Below, one piece after another: positions 24,910 through 33,271 of a stretch of DNA of 64,000 bases (its first letter is position 1; each line of letters begins with the position of its first letter). The position numbers were made by a program, and so were the translations under genes. The DNA is taken from NCBI GenBank assembly GCA_023228025.1, contig JALOCD010000004.1:1-64000 (forward strand), given 5' to 3'. The DNA comes from Prolixibacteraceae bacterium (GTDB lineage Bacteria > Bacteroidota > Bacteroidia > Bacteroidales > Prolixibacteraceae). The notes under the pieces were generated by a model. The model did not search any database. It was not told where the DNA came from and worked only from the letters and a program-made list of their open reading frames with translations.

Positions 24910-25743
24910 TTAGTCAATTCCTTTATCCTTGTTTTTCAAAATTACTTTTTTAGCACTGAGTGGAGAAATTACTTTTTCACCAGTTTTTGCTTCCAGTTCC
25001 AGGCGTGCATTGCGTGCGATTTCGCCCCTTTGTTTAGCTACTTTTGAGTGTTCTACCATCGAATCAGGGTTCTTTGTTTCCGAAATTCGTTTGGTCGATA
25101 GTTCTGCCAACATATTCAATACCAATTCGGTATTGGTCATATTGTCGCGAAGGTTTTCTTTTTTCAAGCCCTTGAATTGCTTGTATTCTTTCGCCGTTTT
25201 GTCGGCCCAGGTTTTGTAAATGATATCAGTCAAAGTAGCAAAATGTATTCCTTCTACCAAGCCTCTCGATTTCCATTCGTCAGTCAGGTCTTTGCGTATT
25301 TCGATGCTTTTTAACCGTTGGTTTATCCAGTTGTCTGAATATCCAAGCCTTTTATAATCCATCATGGCCTGTTCAATGGATAATTCAGGGTCCTGTATCT
25401 GGTCTAACCGCTCTTTGGCTACCTGGGCAATCCACAGTTTAAAAGGTTCAGCTTTGGGCGAAGGGATGGACTGAATCAAACGGAAAAGTTGATCGGTATT
25501 GGCTACGTCTGTTTTATACTTTTTCCCATCAGAAGCAGGCATTTTCAGTTGTCCGATTTTTTCGGACAACTCACTACCTTCTTTTTGAAGCTTTTTCTTT
25601 AAATCGTTCCAGTATTTTCGGGGCCGGTCCGTATCGGTCAGCACTTCAACGACATTGATGATTGAGAAATACCACTCTTCGGTTTCTTCGTCCCAAATGG
25701 TACGCACTTTGCGCGCTTCAAAGATTTTAATTCCGTCTTTCAT
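24910..25743 (-). CDS. BRO-family (Bro-N) protein, antirepressor-like
   Basis: 277 residues. The N-terminal Bro-N domain covers about 5-115: IFEARKVRTIWDEETEEWYF, VVEVLTDTDRPRKYWNDLK, and TDQLFRLIQSIPSPKAEPFK with WIAQVAKERL. The C-terminal half (SIEIRKDLTDEWKSRGLVEG to LNMLAELSTKRISETKNP) is the usual basic helical part in the Bacteroidota version. BRO proteins bind DNA and occur in phages and mobile regions. Beside an XRE-like switch, this suggests a remnant of an integrated element. Codons 63-70 (SEKIGQL) contain a hairpin sequence repeated in the upstream leader. Confidence 0.85.
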   Translation of the reverse strand: MKDGIKIFEARKVRTIWDEETEEWYFSIINVVEVLTDTDRPRKYWNDLKKKLQKEGSELSEKIGQLKMPASDGKKYKTDVANTDQLFRLIQSIPSPKAEPFKLWIAQVAKERLDQIQDPELSIEQAMMDYKRLGYSDNWINQRLKSIEIRKDLTDEWKSRGLVEGIHFATLTDIIYKTWADKTAKEYKQFKGLKKENLRDNMTNTELVLNMLAELSTKRISETKNPDSMVEHSKVAKQRGEIARNARLELEAKTGEKVISPLSAKKVILKNKDKGID

Positions 25744-25783
25744 CCCTTTTGTTGTTAATGAAATACTTTGAACTAATTGTTCC

Positions 25784-25896
25784 GTTGACTACAGTTTGTA
25801 GTCAACTCGTTCTTCTCTTTCTTCAAACTAACTTCTATAAATATTCTAAATTAAAAAGGGCCATTTTTCAACTGTCCGAAAAAATCGGACAGTTGA
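25784..25896 (-). promoter_or_regulatory. Two perfect hairpins in the BRO leader
   Basis: Hairpin 1: GTTGACTAC-AGTTT-GTAGTCAAC (25784-25806). Hairpin 2: TCAACTGTCCGA-AAAAA-TCGGACAGTTGA (25868-25896), a 12-bp perfect stem. Almost the same palindrome, AGTTGTCCGA-TTTTT-TCGGACAACT, occurs inside the BRO coding region at 25547-25571. Binding sites or RNA hairpins for autoregulation are possible. Confidence 0.55.
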
Positions 25897-25973
25897 CTTC
25901 TACTTTTATTTCAGTTAATTAATCATATTTTCCCCGTTAACATCATCTGCATCATCCCCGCCCTTACCTCCTC

Positions 25974-26135
25974 CTATTTTTCACACTCTGCTGCAAATTG
26001 GGTTATTCTATCATCTTTATCGCTTAGAACTTGGGCAATAGCGCTTTGTCCTGTTTTAGTAGGCGACAAAAACATCTTGAAATTTTCAAATGTAGATAAT
26101 CTCAAAGAATCAATTGTTGCTTTTACTGTGCTGTT
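25974..26135 (-). pseudogene. Unidentified C-terminal gene remnant
   Basis: A 54-codon frame without start, preceded by two TAG stops at 26136-26141 and ending at TAG 25974-25976. It reads ATIDSLRLSTFENFKMFLSP, then TKTGQSAIAQVLSDKDDRIT, ending QFAAECEK. Composition is protein-like and a shifted upstream frame continues (VAVLQKRSIFTEM), so it looks like a frameshifted old gene. Family not recognised. The rest of the 551-bp gap 25744-26294 holds the hairpins and a terminator only. Confidence 0.3.
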
Positions 26136-26242
26136 CTACTACATTTCTGTAAAAATAGATCTTTTCTGTAGGACAGCTACCAATTCCCCTAAAGAACTTC
26201 AGCCATTAAGTTAGTCGCCAAACACACAACACCCCAAAATAG

Positions 26243-26270
26243 AAAGAGGAACCTTTCAGCTCCTCTTTCC
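26243..26270 (-). terminator. Terminator downstream of dnaK
   Basis: GAAAGAGGA (26243-26251) and TCCTCTTTC (26262-26270) form a perfect 9-bp stem with a 10-nt loop, 24 bp after the dnaK stop on the minus strand. Confidence 0.7.
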
Positions 26271-26294
26271 AAATTCTTTGTCACTTTTGTCTTA

Positions 26295-28196
26295 TTATTT
26301 AACTTCTTCGAAATCTACATCGGTCACTTCACCATCTCCCTTGGTACCTTTTTGCTGAGATGCTTGGGGTTCTCCGGCTTGCGGACCTGCCTGTGACTGG
26401 GCATTGTACATCTCCTGGGATGCAGCCTGAAAGACAGTATTCAACTCTTTAGTTGCCGCATCGATTGCAGCAAAATCCTTGTTTTTATGTGCCTCTTTAA
26501 GATTGTTCAAGGCAGTCTCAATTGGTGCTTTTTTGTCGGCCGGCAATTTATCGCCAAACTCCTTCATCTGTTTCTCCGTTTGAAAAATCAGGGAATCGGC
26601 ATGGTTCAGTTTTTCGACCTGCTCCCTGGCTTGCTTGTCAGTCTCAGCATTGGCAGCAGCCTCCTCCTTCATCCGTTTGATTTCATCATCACTTAGACCT
26701 GACGAAGCTTCTATACGGATCGATTGTTCCTTGTTGGTGGCTTTGTCCTTTGCAGTTACATGCAGGATCCCGTTTGCATCAATATCGAAGGAAACTTCAA
26801 TCTGCGGAATACCGCGTTGTGCCGGGGGCAGACCGTCGAGGTGGAATTTGCCGATCGTTTTATTGCCTGCAGCCATCGGACGTTCGCCTTGAAGTACGTG
26901 AATTTCTACAGAAGGCTGATTGTCAGAAGCTGTTGTAAATGTCTCGGATTTCTTGGTAGGAATGGTAGTATTTGATTCAATCAGCCGGGTCATTACACCT
27001 CCCATGGTTTCAATACCCAGCGATAGCGGAGTAACATCCAGCAAAAGAACATCTTTCACCTCTCCGGTTAAGACTCCACCCTGAATGGCAGCGCCTACAG
27101 CAACTACTTCATCCGGGTTAACCCCTTTGGATGGTGTTTTACCGAAAAGTTTTTGTACTACATTTTGAATGGCAGGAATACGGGTTGAACCACCTACCAG
27201 GATCACTTCGTCAATGTCGCTGATGGTGAGACCTGCATTCTTCAGAGCCTTGTTACAAGGTTCAATGGTTGCATTGATCAATGAATCGGAAAGTTTCTCA
27301 AATTGTGCACGGGTCAGTTTTTTGACCAGGTGTTTTGGAATACCGTTTACCGGCATGATGTAAGGCAGGTTGATTTCAGTCTCGGTAGAACTCGAAAGTT
27401 CAACTTTGGCTTTTTCGGCTGCCTCTTTCAAGCGCTGTAGCGCCATTGGGTCTTTGCGCAAATCAATGCCTTCGTCGGCCTTGAACTGATCTGCCAACCA
27501 GTCAATGATGACCTGGTCGAAGTCGTCGCCACCCAGGTGGGTATCCCCATCCGTAGATTTTACTTCGAAAACGCCCTCACCCAATTCCAGGATGGAGATG
27601 TCAAAAGTTCCGCCTCCAAGGTCAAATACGGCAATCTTCATGTCCTTGTGCATCTTGTCAAGACCATAAGCAAGCGACGCTGCTGTTGGCTCGTTAATGA
27701 TACGGCGAACTTTCAGTCCGGCAATTTCACCGGCCTCTTTGGTCGCCTGGCGTTGAGAGTCGTTAAAATAAGCCGGAACGGTAATAACGGCCTCTGTTAC
27801 CTCTTGTCCCAGATAATCTTCGGCGGTCTTCTTCATCTTCTGAAGGATCATCGCTGAGATCTCTTGCGGAGAATAGAAACGGTCGTCTATTTTTACACGC
27901 GGTGTATTGTTGTCACCCTGAATAACGGCAAAAGGAACCCTGCCAATCTCCTTGGTCACCTGATTGTAGGTCTCTCCCATGAATCGTTTGATCGATGAGA
28001 TTGTTTTTGTTGGATTGGTAATAGCCTGTCTTTTGGCCGGATCACCCACCTTACGTTCCCCATTGTCAACAAATGCCACGATCGAGGGAGTTGTACGTTT
28101 GCCTTCACTATTGGGGATCACAACTGGTTCGTTGCCCTCCATGACTGCAACACATGAGTTGGTTGTCCCTAAGTCAATTCCAATAATTTTTCCCAT
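26295..28196 (-). CDS. dnaK: Chaperone DnaK (Hsp70)
   Basis: 633 residues, full length. The nucleotide-binding domain opens with IIGIDLGTTNSCVAVMEG and has the phosphate loops FDLGGGTFDISIL and VGGSTRIPAIQ. The linker is VLLLDVTPLSLGIET, then the substrate-binding beta domain (ERPMAAGNKTIGKFHLDGLP) and the helical lid, ending in DVDFEEVK. It folds and protects nascent and stress-damaged proteins with DnaJ and GrpE, which are not in the window. Monocistronic, with its own terminator and a 259-bp divergent upstream region shared with the acyltransferase gene. No CIRCE element is seen. Confidence 0.99.
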   Translation of the reverse strand: MGKIIGIDLGTTNSCVAVMEGNEPVVIPNSEGKRTTPSIVAFVDNGERKVGDPAKRQAITNPTKTISSIKRFMGETYNQVTKEIGRVPFAVIQGDNNTPRVKIDDRFYSPQEISAMILQKMKKTAEDYLGQEVTEAVITVPAYFNDSQRQATKEAGEIAGLKVRRIINEPTAASLAYGLDKMHKDMKIAVFDLGGGTFDISILELGEGVFEVKSTDGDTHLGGDDFDQVIIDWLADQFKADEGIDLRKDPMALQRLKEAAEKAKVELSSSTETEINLPYIMPVNGIPKHLVKKLTRAQFEKLSDSLINATIEPCNKALKNAGLTISDIDEVILVGGSTRIPAIQNVVQKLFGKTPSKGVNPDEVVAVGAAIQGGVLTGEVKDVLLLDVTPLSLGIETMGGVMTRLIESNTTIPTKKSETFTTASDNQPSVEIHVLQGERPMAAGNKTIGKFHLDGLPPAQRGIPQIEVSFDIDANGILHVTAKDKATNKEQSIRIEASSGLSDDEIKRMKEEAAANAETDKQAREQVEKLNHADSLIFQTEKQMKEFGDKLPADKKAPIETALNNLKEAHKNKDFAAIDAATKELNTVFQAASQEMYNAQSQAGPQAGEPQASQQKGTKGDGEVTDVDFEEVK

Positions 28197-28385
28197 TTTG
28201 TCCTATTTAAACTATTAATATTTTTTTGCTTTTATTTTATCTTAATGACTAATGACAATCAATCTTTGTGCCAATCCTTCCAAAACCATTTTTTTTGCGA
28301 CTATGTGAACCGAAACTTCCATTTCCAGGGATGTGCTGTCATATTTTGTGACAAAACGACAGAAATATTTAGTGAAGCTGGCACA

Positions 28386-28416
28386 TTTGGCATTTATTCA
28401 TAATTGGATATCTTTG
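28386..28416 (+). promoter_or_regulatory. Consensus Bacteroidota promoter for the HGSNAT-like gene
   Basis: TTTG at 28386-28389, a 19-nt spacer, and TATCTTTG at 28409-28416. This is the best match to the TTTG-N19-TAnnTTTG consensus in the window, with a leader of about 33 nt to the ATG at 28456. Confidence 0.7.
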
Positions 28417-28455
28417 AATGGAAATACTACATACTATCATTAACATTTAAACCAA

Positions 28456-29592
28456 ATGCAAAAAAAAATTCTAACAGGAAAGCAGGCTGACCGCCTTGCC
28501 TCACTAGATGTTTTACGGGGTTTTGATATGCTCTGGATAATTGGCGGAGGCAGTCTGATCGTTGCCCTCTCGAAAGCCCTTGACTGGGGCTGGCTGAACG
28601 TTGTTGCCGAACAGATGGAGCATGTCAGGTGGGACGGATTTCACTTTGAAGACCTGATATTCCCCCTGTTCATGTTTATCTCCGGAGTTGCAATCCCTTA
28701 TGCAATGACCTCCAAAATTGAGAAAGGAGACGACAAATCTCTTCTATTAAAAAAGGCAGCAAAGCGCGGGATCATCCTGATATTGTTGGGCATCATGTAC
28801 AATGGCGCCCTGCAGCACGGTTTCTCCAACATGCGTATTCCAAGTGTGCTTGGACAGATTGGGTTCGCCTATTTCTTCGCAGCCACCATTGTGATCTACA
28901 CGAAAAGCATGAAGTCCAGAATTATCTGGCTGGTTGGATTGCTCATCTCCATCGCTACACTTCAGCTGGCTGTTCCGGTTCCAGGGCAAGGTGCAGGCTT
29001 ACTGGATCCCGTAAATGGGATCAATGCATGGCTCGACCGATTGCTTATCCCCGGTAGGCTGCACGGAAAAACTTTTGACCCGGAAGGACTGCTTTGCAGC
29101 ATTTCTGCGATTTCCGTTACGCTGATGGGGGCGCTGGCAGGCGGAATCCTTAGGGATGGCAAGCCTGCTTCCGGAAGAAAAGCTTCTACCCTTGCCCTCA
29201 TTGGCGCCTGCCTTGTCGTTGTTGCCCTAACGCTTTCAATCTTCTACCCTATCATCAAAGCAGCCTGGACAGTGCCTTTTGATCTTCTCACAGCCGGCAT
29301 CAGCTTTATGCTGTTGGCCTTATTCTATTATTCAATCGATGTCAAAGATTGGGTTAACACCTGGGCGTGGGGAATCGGCAAATACAAAATACTCTTTTTC
29401 AAGGTTATTGGAATGAATTCCATCACTATCTACCTGGCAACCAGGATTTTTGATTTCCGCGATGCCTCCTCCTTCTTCCTCGGATTCCTTGAACCAGCCC
29501 TGGGCAACTGGATCGTGATCCTCGGTGCAATCGCCCTCGAATGGATGTTCCTGCACTTCCTTTTCAAAAATAAGATTTTCCTGAAAGTGTAG
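28456..29592 (+). CDS. HGSNAT-like membrane acyltransferase (COG4299/DUF5009)
   Basis: 378 residues with about ten hydrophobic helices. The family start is SLDVLRGFDMLWIIGGG, with the DGFHFEDLIFPLFMFISGVA block containing the conserved Asp and the helix-2 signature, and NSITIYLATRIFDF near the end. The human homologue moves acetyl groups from cytosolic acetyl-CoA across the membrane to glucosamine of heparan sulfate. Bacterial members are thought to acetylate sugars during glycan or cell-wall handling. The substrate here is unknown. No operon partner is immediate; it is followed by a paired repeat array and then panB. Confidence 0.85.
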   Translation: MQKKILTGKQADRLASLDVLRGFDMLWIIGGGSLIVALSKALDWGWLNVVAEQMEHVRWDGFHFEDLIFPLFMFISGVAIPYAMTSKIEKGDDKSLLLKKAAKRGIILILLGIMYNGALQHGFSNMRIPSVLGQIGFAYFFAATIVIYTKSMKSRIIWLVGLLISIATLQLAVPVPGQGAGLLDPVNGINAWLDRLLIPGRLHGKTFDPEGLLCSISAISVTLMGALAGGILRDGKPASGRKASTLALIGACLVVVALTLSIFYPIIKAAWTVPFDLLTAGISFMLLALFYYSIDVKDWVNTWAWGIGKYKILFFKVIGMNSITIYLATRIFDFRDASSFFLGFLEPALGNWIVILGAIALEWMFLHFLFKNKIFLKV

Positions 29593-29772
29593 GAAAAGTT
29601 GAGAGTTGAAAGTGGAAAGTTGAGAGTGGAAAGTTGAGAATTAAAGGTCAGTGGATAAACCTAAAACGAATTTGATTTGACCCGTCCTGGCAAGCGTTCG
29701 ATTGAGCGTAACATTTATCATTCAGAATTAACATTCAACTTTCCACTCTCCACTTTCAACTCTCAACTCTTT
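29593..29772. repeat. Inverted pair of 7-nt arrays (AAGTTGA/GAGTGGA)
   Basis: Left array 29593-29646 (AAGTTGA, GAGTTGA, AAGTGGA, AAGTTGA, GAGTGGA, AAGTTGA, GAATTAA). Right array 29720-29772 with complementary words (AACTTTCCACTCTCC and TCAACTCTCAACTCT). They enclose about 73 nt of unlike sequence between two genes of the same direction, so the hairpin would separate the acyltransferase message from panB. Confidence 0.9.
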
Positions 29773-29774
29773 GC

Positions 29775-29782
29775 TATATTTG
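29775..29782 (+). promoter_or_regulatory. -7 box of panB promoter
   Basis: TATATTTG, with the start codon 22 nt further on at 29804. It starts two bases after the right repeat array, so the array occupies the -33 position. Confidence 0.55.
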
Positions 29783-29803
29783 TCCCAATAAAACTCTAGC
29801 GTT

Positions 29804-30622
29804 ATGTCAGTGCACAAAGAGATTAAAAGGGTAACTACCCATGTACTTTCGGAGATGAAACTGCACGGGGAAAAGATATCCATGCTTACCTCCTACGACT
29901 ACAGCATGGCTAAACTGGTGGACCAGGCAGGGATTGACGTAATCCTGGTTGGAGATTCTGCCGCCAATGTCATGGCGGGACACGAAACTACCCTCCCAAT
30001 CACCCTGGATCAGATGATCTACCATGGAAAGTCGGTCGTCAAAGCAGTGACGCGCTGTCTGGTGGTTGTCGATATGCCTTTCGGCACTTACCAGGGAAAT
30101 TCGCTCGAAGCATTGAATTCTGCCATTAAAATCATGAAAATCACCCATGCCGATGCAGTCAAGCTGGAAGGAGGCAGTGAGGTGATCGAATCGGTACAAC
30201 GAATCCTGTCGGCAGGGATTCCGGTAATGGGTCACCTCGGTTTAATGCCGCAGTCCATCAACCGTTATGGCACCTATGTGGTTAGGGCCAAGGAAGAAGA
30301 TGAAGCCAATAAGCTGCTGAAAGATGCAAAATTGCTCGAAGAGGCTGGATGCTTTGCCATAGTGCTGGAGAAGATTCCGGCAGCGCTTGGGGCTCAGGTC
30401 GCGAAAGAGTTGAAAATCCCAATCATCGGCATTGGCGCCGGTGGTGGCGTAGATGGACAAGTCCTTGTGATCCACGACATGCTCGGCATCACCCAGGAGT
30501 TTTCACCCAGGTTTCTGCGCCGTTACCACAATCTGGCAGCCGAAATCAAAGGGGCCGTGAGCCACTATATCAACGATGTAAAATCGATGGATTTCCCTAA
30601 TGAAAAAGAGCAGTACGAGTGA
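29804..30622 (+). CDS. panB: 3-methyl-2-oxobutanoate hydroxymethyltransferase PanB
   Basis: 272 residues. PanB adds a hydroxymethyl group from methylene-tetrahydrofolate to 2-oxoisovalerate, the first step of pantothenate and CoA synthesis. The metal-binding and substrate loops are visible: SYDYSMAKLVDQAGIDVILV, VGDSAANVMAGHETTLPITL, DMPFGTYQ, KLEGG, VMGHLGLMPQS, and GIGAGGGVDGQVLV. Full-length TIM barrel of the usual size. The rest of the pathway is not in the window. Confidence 0.97.
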   Translation: MSVHKEIKRVTTHVLSEMKLHGEKISMLTSYDYSMAKLVDQAGIDVILVGDSAANVMAGHETTLPITLDQMIYHGKSVVKAVTRCLVVVDMPFGTYQGNSLEALNSAIKIMKITHADAVKLEGGSEVIESVQRILSAGIPVMGHLGLMPQSINRYGTYVVRAKEEDEANKLLKDAKLLEEAGCFAIVLEKIPAALGAQVAKELKIPIIGIGAGGGVDGQVLVIHDMLGITQEFSPRFLRRYHNLAAEIKGAVSHYINDVKSMDFPNEKEQYE

Positions 30623-30626
30623 AATA

Positions 30627-30741
30627 ATTAGTTGATGTGTTGATGTGAGGATTTGAAGATGAGTTATGAAACTTGAGAAAATGAGGAATTATACATCCAT
30701 CAGCAAATCAACACATCTGCAAATCAACTAATCAACACATC
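30627..30741. repeat. Inverted pair of degenerate 7-8 nt arrays (GTTGATGT)
   Basis: Left part 30627-30660 (AGTTGATGTGTTGATGTGAG) and right part about 30696-30741 (AAATCAACACATC, AAATCAACTAATCAACACATC split by CTGC) are inverted copies with about 40 nt between. It lies between panB and the pseudouridine synthase gene. Confidence 0.7.
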
Positions 30742-30753
30742 ATTGTCAAAGGC

Positions 30754-31443
30754 ATGCAAGAAAAAAAGCTTGAGGTTCTCTTTGAGGACAATCACCTCAT
30801 CGCCATCAATAAACGCTGTGGGGATATTGTACAGGGGGATAAGACCGGAGATAGCCCAGTCGGGGAAGAGATAAAAGCCTATCTGAAGGAGAAGTACCAC
30901 AAACCGGGAAATGTTTTTTTGGGAGTGACCCACCGGCTGGATCGGCCAACGAGCGGCGTACTACTTTTTGCCAGAACTTCAAAGTCTCTTACCAGGATGA
31001 ATGAACTTTTCAAAAATGAAGGGGAGATCAGAAAAACATACTGGGCAGTTGTTGATGTCAGACCAGACCCCCTGGAGGCCACCCTGGAGCATTGGCTGGT
31101 TCGCAACGAGAAACAGAACAAGTCTTTTGCCTATCCAAGTGAGCAGAAGGAGTCAAAAAAGGCATCGCTTACCTATCGTTACCTTTCTTCTTCCGATCGT
31201 TTTCATCTGCTGGAAATTGAACTTCACACAGGGCGGCATCACCAGATCAGGGCGCAGCTGGCAGCCATAGGACTTCATATCAAAGGCGATCTGAAATATG
31301 GATTTCCAAGATCCAACAAGGATGGCGGCATCCACCTACATGCCCGTACCATCCGTTTTATCCATCCCGTCACCCTTGAACCGGTAACCATCACCGCACC
31401 CGTTCCAAACGATCCCGTATGGAATTTTTTCGGACAATTATAA
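30754..31443 (+). CDS. RluA-family pseudouridine synthase without S4 domain
   Basis: 229 residues. The catalytic motif is THRLDRPTSGVLLFART with D63 as nucleophile. Later motifs are SLTYRYLSS, ELHTGRHHQIRAQLAAIGL (uracil pocket) and HLHARTIRFIHPVTLEP. No S4 RNA-binding domain is present, so it is closer to the RluA/TruC type than RluD. The target uridine in rRNA or tRNA cannot be told. It follows panB by 131 bp, convergent with pstB. Confidence 0.92.
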   Translation: MQEKKLEVLFEDNHLIAINKRCGDIVQGDKTGDSPVGEEIKAYLKEKYHKPGNVFLGVTHRLDRPTSGVLLFARTSKSLTRMNELFKNEGEIRKTYWAVVDVRPDPLEATLEHWLVRNEKQNKSFAYPSEQKESKKASLTYRYLSSSDRFHLLEIELHTGRHHQIRAQLAAIGLHIKGDLKYGFPRSNKDGGIHLHARTIRFIHPVTLEPVTITAPVPNDPVWNFFGQL

Positions 31444-31556
31444 ATGCAAGATCTGACGAATGCAGAATCACCGGGAAAAAACTTTGCCCAATATTTGCGT
31501 GCAACACAAAATCTGCAATTACTGATCCCATCATGAACCTTGATAACTCAGGATAA

Positions 31557-32420
31557 TCAGGAAAAACTCCCACCAATATAGTCTCGGGTCAGCTGATGTT
31601 TTGGATTTGTAAAAATTTCGGTCGCACTGCCAAATTCAATCAGTTCGCCCATATACATGAATGCCACATAATCGGCTATTCGTCTCGCCTGCCTTAAAGT
31701 ATGCGTTACCAAAACAATGCTGTACTCCTTCTTCAGGGAGAGAAAAAGTTGTTCAATTTTAGTAGTGGCGATGGGGTCAAGCGCGGAGGTGGCCTCATCT
31801 CCAAGAATGATTTCGGGTGAGACTGCCAGACCCCGGGCCAGGCACAATCTCTGCTGCTGACCGATAGAGAGCCGGATAGCCGGTGCTTTGAGCCGTTCCT
31901 TTACTTCTTCCCACAAACCCACTGCTTCCAATTGGTTTTTTACAATTTCGTATAGTTTTCGCTTGTTCCGCGTACCATGAATGCGGGGGCCATAAGCTAC
32001 ATTATCGAAGATCGACATAGGTAGCGGGCAAGGCCGTTGTGACAGCAATCCCATTTTTTTCCGGATATTCTCTACTTCAACATCCTTTCCGTGAATATTT
32101 ACTCCGTCAACAAGCACTTCGCCTTCAATCTTTACATCAACCGAGTTCTGGAGCAGACGGTTAAAGGTCTTCAGCAAAGTGGTTTTTCCACATCCAGATG
32201 GCCCAATGATACAAGTAATGGCTTTGTCCGGGATGTCGAGACTAACATTTTTCAAAATATGGTTTTTGGTCAGATAGACATTCAGATTTCTGACGCTAAT
32301 ATGTGGTTTTGTCTTGAAAATTTGATCAACAGCGACCTGATTTTGGGATTCCTTCATTACCTTGAATTTTTCGGTGGGTGAATCTATATGTTTTTCGATC
32401 CGAAGCAAATTTGGTATCAT
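31557..32420 (-). CDS. pstB: Phosphate ABC transporter ATP-binding protein PstB
   Basis: 287 residues, about 25 more at the N-terminus than most PstB (a polar lead MIPNLLRIEKHIDSPTEKFK). Walker A is GPSGCGKTTLLKTFNRL, the signature RLSIGQQQRLCLARGL, Walker B EIILGDEATSALDP, and H-loop VLVTHTLRQARRIADYV. PstB normally has LSGGQQQR; here it is RLSIGQQQR, a modest change. The start overlaps the pstA stop by 4 bp (ATGA), which supports the long start. It supplies ATP energy for phosphate import with PstA and PstC. phoU does not follow. Confidence 0.95.
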   Translation of the reverse strand: MIPNLLRIEKHIDSPTEKFKVMKESQNQVAVDQIFKTKPHISVRNLNVYLTKNHILKNVSLDIPDKAITCIIGPSGCGKTTLLKTFNRLLQNSVDVKIEGEVLVDGVNIHGKDVEVENIRKKMGLLSQRPCPLPMSIFDNVAYGPRIHGTRNKRKLYEIVKNQLEAVGLWEEVKERLKAPAIRLSIGQQQRLCLARGLAVSPEIILGDEATSALDPIATTKIEQLFLSLKKEYSIVLVTHTLRQARRIADYVAFMYMGELIEFGSATEIFTNPKHQLTRDYIGGSFS

Positions 32421-33271
32421 ATCTTGTTTTTTGAAAATTTACGACTGTAATAACGACCGGCAAGGCTCAAAACTAAAACGATGAAAGTAAGGATCAATGC
32501 GGCGGCATAAGCCCTGTCCTGAACTTCGACGATGGGACTGCTAAGCTGAAAGAATATGGCCAACGGTAAGGTTGCCACCGGTTGAGAAAGAGAGGTAGGA
32601 ATGCTGTCGGTATAACCTGCGGTAAAAAGCACTGAAGCTGCATCACCAATGCCACGCCCAACCGAAAGGATGATGGCTGTAATAATTCCTGGGGCAACCT
32701 GACGCAAAATTGGCTTGATTATTTCAGACCGGGTTGCTCCCAAAGAAAGGGCGGCATCCATCATTTCTTTCGGCACACGTCTGACCACTTCATCGATTGA
32801 CCGAATCAGAATGGGAACAATCAGAAAAGTCACTGTCAGGATTCCGGCAAACAAGGAAGATCGTAAACCCAGGTACACCATCAGGGTAAATCCGAATGCC
32901 CCGTAAACAATGGAGGGGATTCCAAACAAAACATCGAACGACAAGCGTGTAAACTGTGCCAATCGAGACTTTTCCGGCAAATAAAGGTTAATGTACAAAA
33001 CAATCGGAAGACTGAAACTCAGGCCAAGAGTTATTGATCCGATCACAATATACAACGAACCTATGATTGCATTGAGTAAACCGCCTTCCTTACCAATGTA
33101 AAATCCGCCACCGGGAATTTTCGAAACCATGTCCCAGCTCATTGCCGGAAGTCCCCTTTTGACAACTGCAACAATGATCATAAATAGAGAAACTACAATG
33201 ATCATTGTGGCGGCCATCATTAACGCTTTGAAGATTTTTTCTTCCATTTTTTTTACTCGAAAATGTTTCAT
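32417..33271 (-). CDS. pstA: Phosphate ABC transporter permease PstA
   Basis: 284 residues with six membrane helices. The permease EAA loop is AALSLGATRSEIIKPILRQV, followed by GIGDAASVLFTAGYTDSIPT, the PstA-type signature. The inner-membrane partner of PstC. Its start overlaps pstC by 4 bp and its stop overlaps pstB by 4 bp, so the three are translationally coupled. Confidence 0.95.
   Translation of the reverse strand: MKHFRVKKMEEKIFKALMMAATMIIVVSLFMIIVAVVKRGLPAMSWDMVSKIPGGGFYIGKEGGLLNAIIGSLYIVIGSITLGLSFSLPIVLYINLYLPEKSRLAQFTRLSFDVLFGIPSIVYGAFGFTLMVYLGLRSSLFAGILTVTFLIVPILIRSIDEVVRRVPKEMMDAALSLGATRSEIIKPILRQVAPGIITAIILSVGRGIGDAASVLFTAGYTDSIPTSLSQPVATLPLAIFFQLSSPIVEVQDRAYAAALILTFIVLVLSLAGRYYSRKFSKNKI

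Noticed and set aside
23912..25743. Complete prophage
   Set aside because: Only regulators and a BRO gene; no integrase, capsid, tail or packaging genes, and no attachment repeats were found.
29593..30741. CRISPR-like appearance of repeat pairs
   Set aside because: Units are only 7-8 nt, unspaced and inverted; no spacers and no cas genes in the window.
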